17,128 nucleotides of DNA from Euryarchaeota archaeon UBA226 (GTDB taxonomy: Archaea; Thermoplasmatota; Poseidoniia; Poseidoniales; Poseidoniaceae). Below the pieces are notes generated by a model. It was not told the DNA's origin. It was given only the letters and a program-made list of their open reading frames with translations, and did no database searches. Made by a program: the position numbers and the translations under genes. Numbering within the stretch: position 1 is the first letter of the stretch; each line of letters begins with the position of its first letter. The stretch spans positions 4,817 to 21,944 of the forward strand of contig DAWL01000113.1 of NCBI GenBank assembly GCA_002505935.1. The letters run 5' to 3'. Positions 14,769 through 17,128 of this stretch are shown one piece after another.

Positions 14769-15544
14769 GTTAGAAATAGACCAGCCGCCGCTCCTACAGT
14801 ACCGCTCAATGTATTGGCTTGTGCAAGGTCCATGAATCCCAAGGCACCCATGCCTGCTAGTGGTGCACCTAATGCAGTCATCTTGAGTATCATCTCACGC
14901 CTAGGAAGTGGCGGCCTGCGCGGTCTTAATGTGATGGTGCTTCTCTTTTTCCAGAGGTGAAAATCTCTGATGATTTCAGGTTGTGATAGCATACTCAGAA
15001 TCAGTGTGCGCAGGCGGGGCATTCTACTGGTAGCATCTCCTCTGCCACTGATGAATGTCATTCGACCAACCTTGTGTCGCACACTGATACAAATCTGCAT
15101 TGCGGCCTTAGCATTCTCAAGCTCCATGTCATGCAAATCGATACCAACACCTAGTCCTCTATCGCTGATGTGAGTGTTTACATTCCAATTTCTATTACCT
15201 GTGGTAATGTCATCCTTAACTTTGGCTTCCATTGGGGCCAAGGTTTGTCTCAAGAAGGCTAAACCTTGTTCGACTGGAACCTCCATTCGAATGCGCCTAC
15301 CAAATATGCTGTAAGCGAAGAAACTGCTTCCAAAGATGATGCCCCATGCCCCACCTGCGATTTTGAATCCAAGGATGAATCCACCTGTAAATGCATGCGC
15401 GTAGATGACTACGATGTATGTCAGAACCCCTGTATATGTAGCAAGGATGAAAGCTGTTGCGAAAGCCTGACCAACACTCAATTTTCGTCGTTCCCAAGTA
15501 GGGCCGACGACGTTTTGTGAAGTGGCGGCTTGCATAAGACTCAT
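14741..15544 (-). CDS. Membrane protein with an Smr-like domain
   Basis: A 267-residue protein with two membrane helices at about 26-48 and 54-80, a cytosolic middle, and hydrophobic C-terminal segments at about 217-238 and 246-263. The middle (130-200) resembles the Smr domain: GIDLHD at 134-139 for the family's 'LDLHG', then helix 'ELENAKAAMQICISV', then RMTFISGRGD at 161-170 for 'vxIITGxG', then PRLRTLILSML for 'xLRxxVxxWL'. Smr domains are found in MutS2 and in stand-alone nucleases that cut mRNA on collided ribosomes. Here the Gly after His is Asp and the domain is tethered between membrane helices, an arrangement I do not know. The start ATG follows GGTGA by seven bases. The 3' end overlaps the PCMT-like gene by 28 bases. 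The gene is certain; the Smr match is moderate (about even odds). Confidence 0.85.
   Translation of the reverse strand: MSLMQAATSQNVVGPTWERRKLSVGQAFATAFILATYTGVLTYIVVIYAHAFTGGFILGFKIAGGAWGIIFGSSFFAYSIFGRRIRMEVPVEQGLAFLRQTLAPMEAKVKDDITTGNRNWNVNTHISDRGLGVGIDLHDMELENAKAAMQICISVRHKVGRMTFISGRGDATSRMPRLRTLILSMLSQPEIIRDFHLWKKRSTITLRPRRPPLPRREMILKMTALGAPLAGMGALGFMDLAQANTLSGTVGAAAGLFLTWLLITHSR
15128..15145. repeat. 18-base exact repeat, copy 2
   Basis: Same 18 bases as at 8618-8635. Here they encode the GIDLHD core of the Smr-like motif in the membrane protein. Confidence 0.8.
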
Positions 15545-15622
15545 TCTTCCTTCACCCCTTTGCTACATGATATCATTCCCTTGGCAATGGCGATTGGGCG
15601 ATAATTCAATCATCTCTGTGTA

Positions 15623-16390
15623 ATGCCAAGTGTCATGGACAGCGAACCCGATCGCTGGAGGGCAGCCAAGGTTGGAACTTGGGTCATGTCCATTTCTCTG
15701 TTCTTCCTGATCTCCTTCTTTTTGGCTCCGATGACTCTTGAGGAGGGCAGTGTTCCTAGATTGTCAGGTAGAGCCAACGTTTTCGATTATTATCAATACG
15801 AAGGTTGGGGAAGTTGGGGAAACGGTAACCATAGCGGCGATGTGGGCCATAATCAACCATCTGAGGGTTTATTCTCATGGACAGATATCAACTTCTATGC
15901 CGCATTTATCTATGGATTTGGAGATTTGAATTGTCATCAGAAATATGAGCGAAGTTGGGTCATTAATGGTAATCAGATGCCAATGTGTGCAAGAGATGTT
16001 GGCATATTTCTTGGTCTTGCAATCGGTGGCTGGATATTCTCAAGATATGGAAAGAATCGTTGGACAGTTACCGATAGTTTCCTCTCCATTTTCGGTGATT
16101 CAAGACTCCATTCGGTCTACGCATCTGGATATCGAAAAAGAGCGGCTTGGGGAATTGGCCTTCTCGCCATGGCGCCAATAGGAATCGATGGCTTCACCCA
16201 AATGTTGACTGATTATGAATCGACCAATCCAGTGCGCCTAGTGACTGGACTGTTCTTTGGCGTAATGCTAGCAGTTCTGCTTTCAGCGATGCTTTCGGCT
16301 CGTCCTTCTGACCATCAAGGGCGTCCCGAATTGGTATCACTTCCGGCTGGTGCAAGATTCGCTAGAACTCCGGATAATGAATCAGAGTGA
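15623..16390 (+). CDS. DUF2085 family membrane protein
   Basis: A 255-residue integral membrane protein of unknown function. The family core is plain: NCHQKYERSW at 103-112 and GNQMPMCARDVGIFLGLAIGG at 116-136, followed by 'NPVRLVTGLFFGV' near the C-terminus. Membrane helices are likely at about 18-38, 125-140, 175-195 and 205-225. The usual 'CxRCxGIY' reads CARDVGIF, so the second cysteine of that pair is Asp125. Between the first helix and the core is a Gly/Trp/Tyr/Asn-rich loop (50-85), probably outside the membrane. The ATG at 15623 has no Shine-Dalgarno; ATG at 15635 is the other option and would sit about 32 bases after an ATAATTC element, as in leaderless archaeal messages. It is divergent from the Smr-like gene (78 bases) and ends four bases from the convergent gene on its right. 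Confidence 0.9.
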   Translation: MPSVMDSEPDRWRAAKVGTWVMSISLFFLISFFLAPMTLEEGSVPRLSGRANVFDYYQYEGWGSWGNGNHSGDVGHNQPSEGLFSWTDINFYAAFIYGFGDLNCHQKYERSWVINGNQMPMCARDVGIFLGLAIGGWIFSRYGKNRWTVTDSFLSIFGDSRLHSVYASGYRKRAAWGIGLLAMAPIGIDGFTQMLTDYESTNPVRLVTGLFFGVMLAVLLSAMLSARPSDHQGRPELVSLPAGARFARTPDNESE

Positions 16391-16394
16391 ATAA

Positions 16395-17128
16395 TCAAGC
16401 GGGTTCGGTACTCCACCAGATGAGGAATTCATCTTTACTTTCAGGAACTGGACAACCAACATAACCTGAAGTCAGCATTTGTAATCTCGCTGCTGTAGAG
16501 GCTAGAAGTGCAGCGATTTCTGAGTCAGTCAACCTATCTTCAGACAGGATCCACTGCATGGCCGTGGATGTCTCAGCATCCGGGTTCTTACGTCGCCATT
16601 CCGCTAGGTGAGTTTGTAGTGGCCAAAGAGCAAGGAACAAACGACCTAAGCCAACCCATTCGGCACTTATCTTGAAAGTAGGTGCATCATTGAATGGTAC
16701 ATGCGCTTGTTGCCTATGGGTCCAACCGATGGAATCGAACCATTTCACCATCCTCTGTGAATGTCTTTGTGTGACTGCTCTGACTGGACCAAGGGTCCTT
16801 CGTAGACTGGGGATATCAGTAGTAGACATGAACGAAAGTGTACCTAGCAATGACCATACCGAGTGATGAATACATGAGCCAGCGACATCTGCCTGCCTCG
16901 CATCCTTGCTCGACCATGATTCCTCGGCTTTGGATAACCAGTTAGCGGGTGTTCTTTTAGCCAGCCAATCTTCTACCAATGATGTAGACTCGATAGGGGA
17001 ACCTGGTAACCTCTGTTGGCTTGCAAGTCCCCTAACTAATCTCTTGAGGTGGTGCCTATCAACCACTTGTGGGTCTACATTTAGCGGCGGAGGCCGGCGA
17101 TTCAAGAAGCCGCGTAGAGCACTTGCCA
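16395..17128 (-). CDS. Unrecognised protein, N-terminus cut by the window edge
   Basis: The frame is open from the right edge to the stop at 16395, giving 243 visible residues; a TTG at 17105 is inside it but the frame goes on upstream, so the true start is probably outside the window. The sequence is soluble, helical and Trp-rich (13 or so Trp), with segments such as SWSSKDARQADVAGSCIHHS, RHSQRMVKWFDSIGW, LGRLFLALWPLQTHLAEWRR and a C-terminal 'ESKDEFLIWWSTEPA'. I recognise no domain or catalytic motif. Composition and the packed convergent end with the DUF2085 gene support a real gene, probably a lineage-specific one. Confidence 0.75.
   Translation of the reverse strand, partial: ASALRGFLNRRPPPLNVDPQVVDRHHLKRLVRGLASQQRLPGSPIESTSLVEDWLAKRTPANWLSKAEESWSSKDARQADVAGSCIHHSVWSLLGTLSFMSTTDIPSLRRTLGPVRAVTQRHSQRMVKWFDSIGWTHRQQAHVPFNDAPTFKISAEWVGLGRLFLALWPLQTHLAEWRRKNPDAETSTAMQWILSEDRLTDSEIAALLASTAARLQMLTSGYVGCPVPESKDEFLIWWSTEPA

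Noticed and set aside
15567..15576. Perfect palindrome ATGATATCAT in the divergent gap before the Smr-like gene as an operator
   Set aside because: Ten-base palindromes are expected many times in 17 kb, and the same word occurs inside a coding region at 14672-14681.
1..17128. Defence island, mobile element, tRNA or rRNA genes
   Set aside because: No matching motifs, terminal repeats, integrase or tRNA-like cloverleaf were seen on either strand; all stretches over about 125 bases are taken by genes.

Overview
The window reads as a fragment of an archaeal chromosome, most likely a marine planktonic Thermoplasmatota (Marine Group II/III, 'Poseidoniales'-like). This is an inference. It rests on the archaeal/eukaryal-type tyrosyl-tRNA synthetase, a DUF5611-like neighbour, GGTGA-type Shine-Dalgarno sites on several genes, very tight gene packing, and a mix of archaeal genes with bacterial-looking aerobic acyl-CoA and CCA-adding genes. 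Base composition looks even, with no obvious foreign island. There is no rRNA, tRNA, CRISPR array, insertion sequence or phage gene, and no gene-free stretch longer than about 125 bases.

Layout. (1) 1-3488, minus strand: an operon read from right to left, gcdH (glutaryl-CoA dehydrogenase) - etfB - etfA - a LETM1-like gene cut by the left edge. The dehydrogenase sits with the flavoprotein that takes its electrons. (2) 3552-4775, minus: a secreted or membrane-anchored beta-propeller protein just upstream of gcdH. (3) 4853-6597, plus: a DUF5611-like gene followed immediately by tyrS. (4) 6598-7002, minus: a stand-alone glycine-cleavage H-like protein whose lipoyl-lysine loop is altered, divergent from (5) a short/medium-chain-type acyl-CoA dehydrogenase at 7126-8292, plus. 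(6) 8294-9955, minus: a large modular membrane protein (two membrane segments, a SKICH-like beta domain, a long Ala/Glu coiled coil and a C-terminal beta-rich domain), preceded by (7) a class II (bacterial-type) CCA-adding enzyme. (8) 11410-11859, plus: a SerK/ParB-fold free serine kinase candidate. (9) 11847-15544, minus: a membrane-anchored Smr-like protein - PCMT-like methyltransferase - M61 peptidase with PDZ, probably co-transcribed. (10) 15623-16390, plus: a DUF2085 membrane protein, facing (11) an unrecognised gene cut by the right edge.

How it fits together. The metabolic theme is aerobic heterotrophy on amino acids, peptides and fatty acids: an M61 peptidase, glutaryl-CoA and acyl-CoA dehydrogenases feeding ETF, and a candidate serine kinase for O-phosphoserine. 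The rest is translation (tyrS, cca) and lineage-specific envelope proteins. I see no defence system or biosynthetic cluster. The points most worth a second look are the membrane-tethered Smr-like domain, the H-like protein with a displaced lysine, the SerK candidate, the modular 553-residue protein, and convergent gene pairs whose stop codons abut or overlap.
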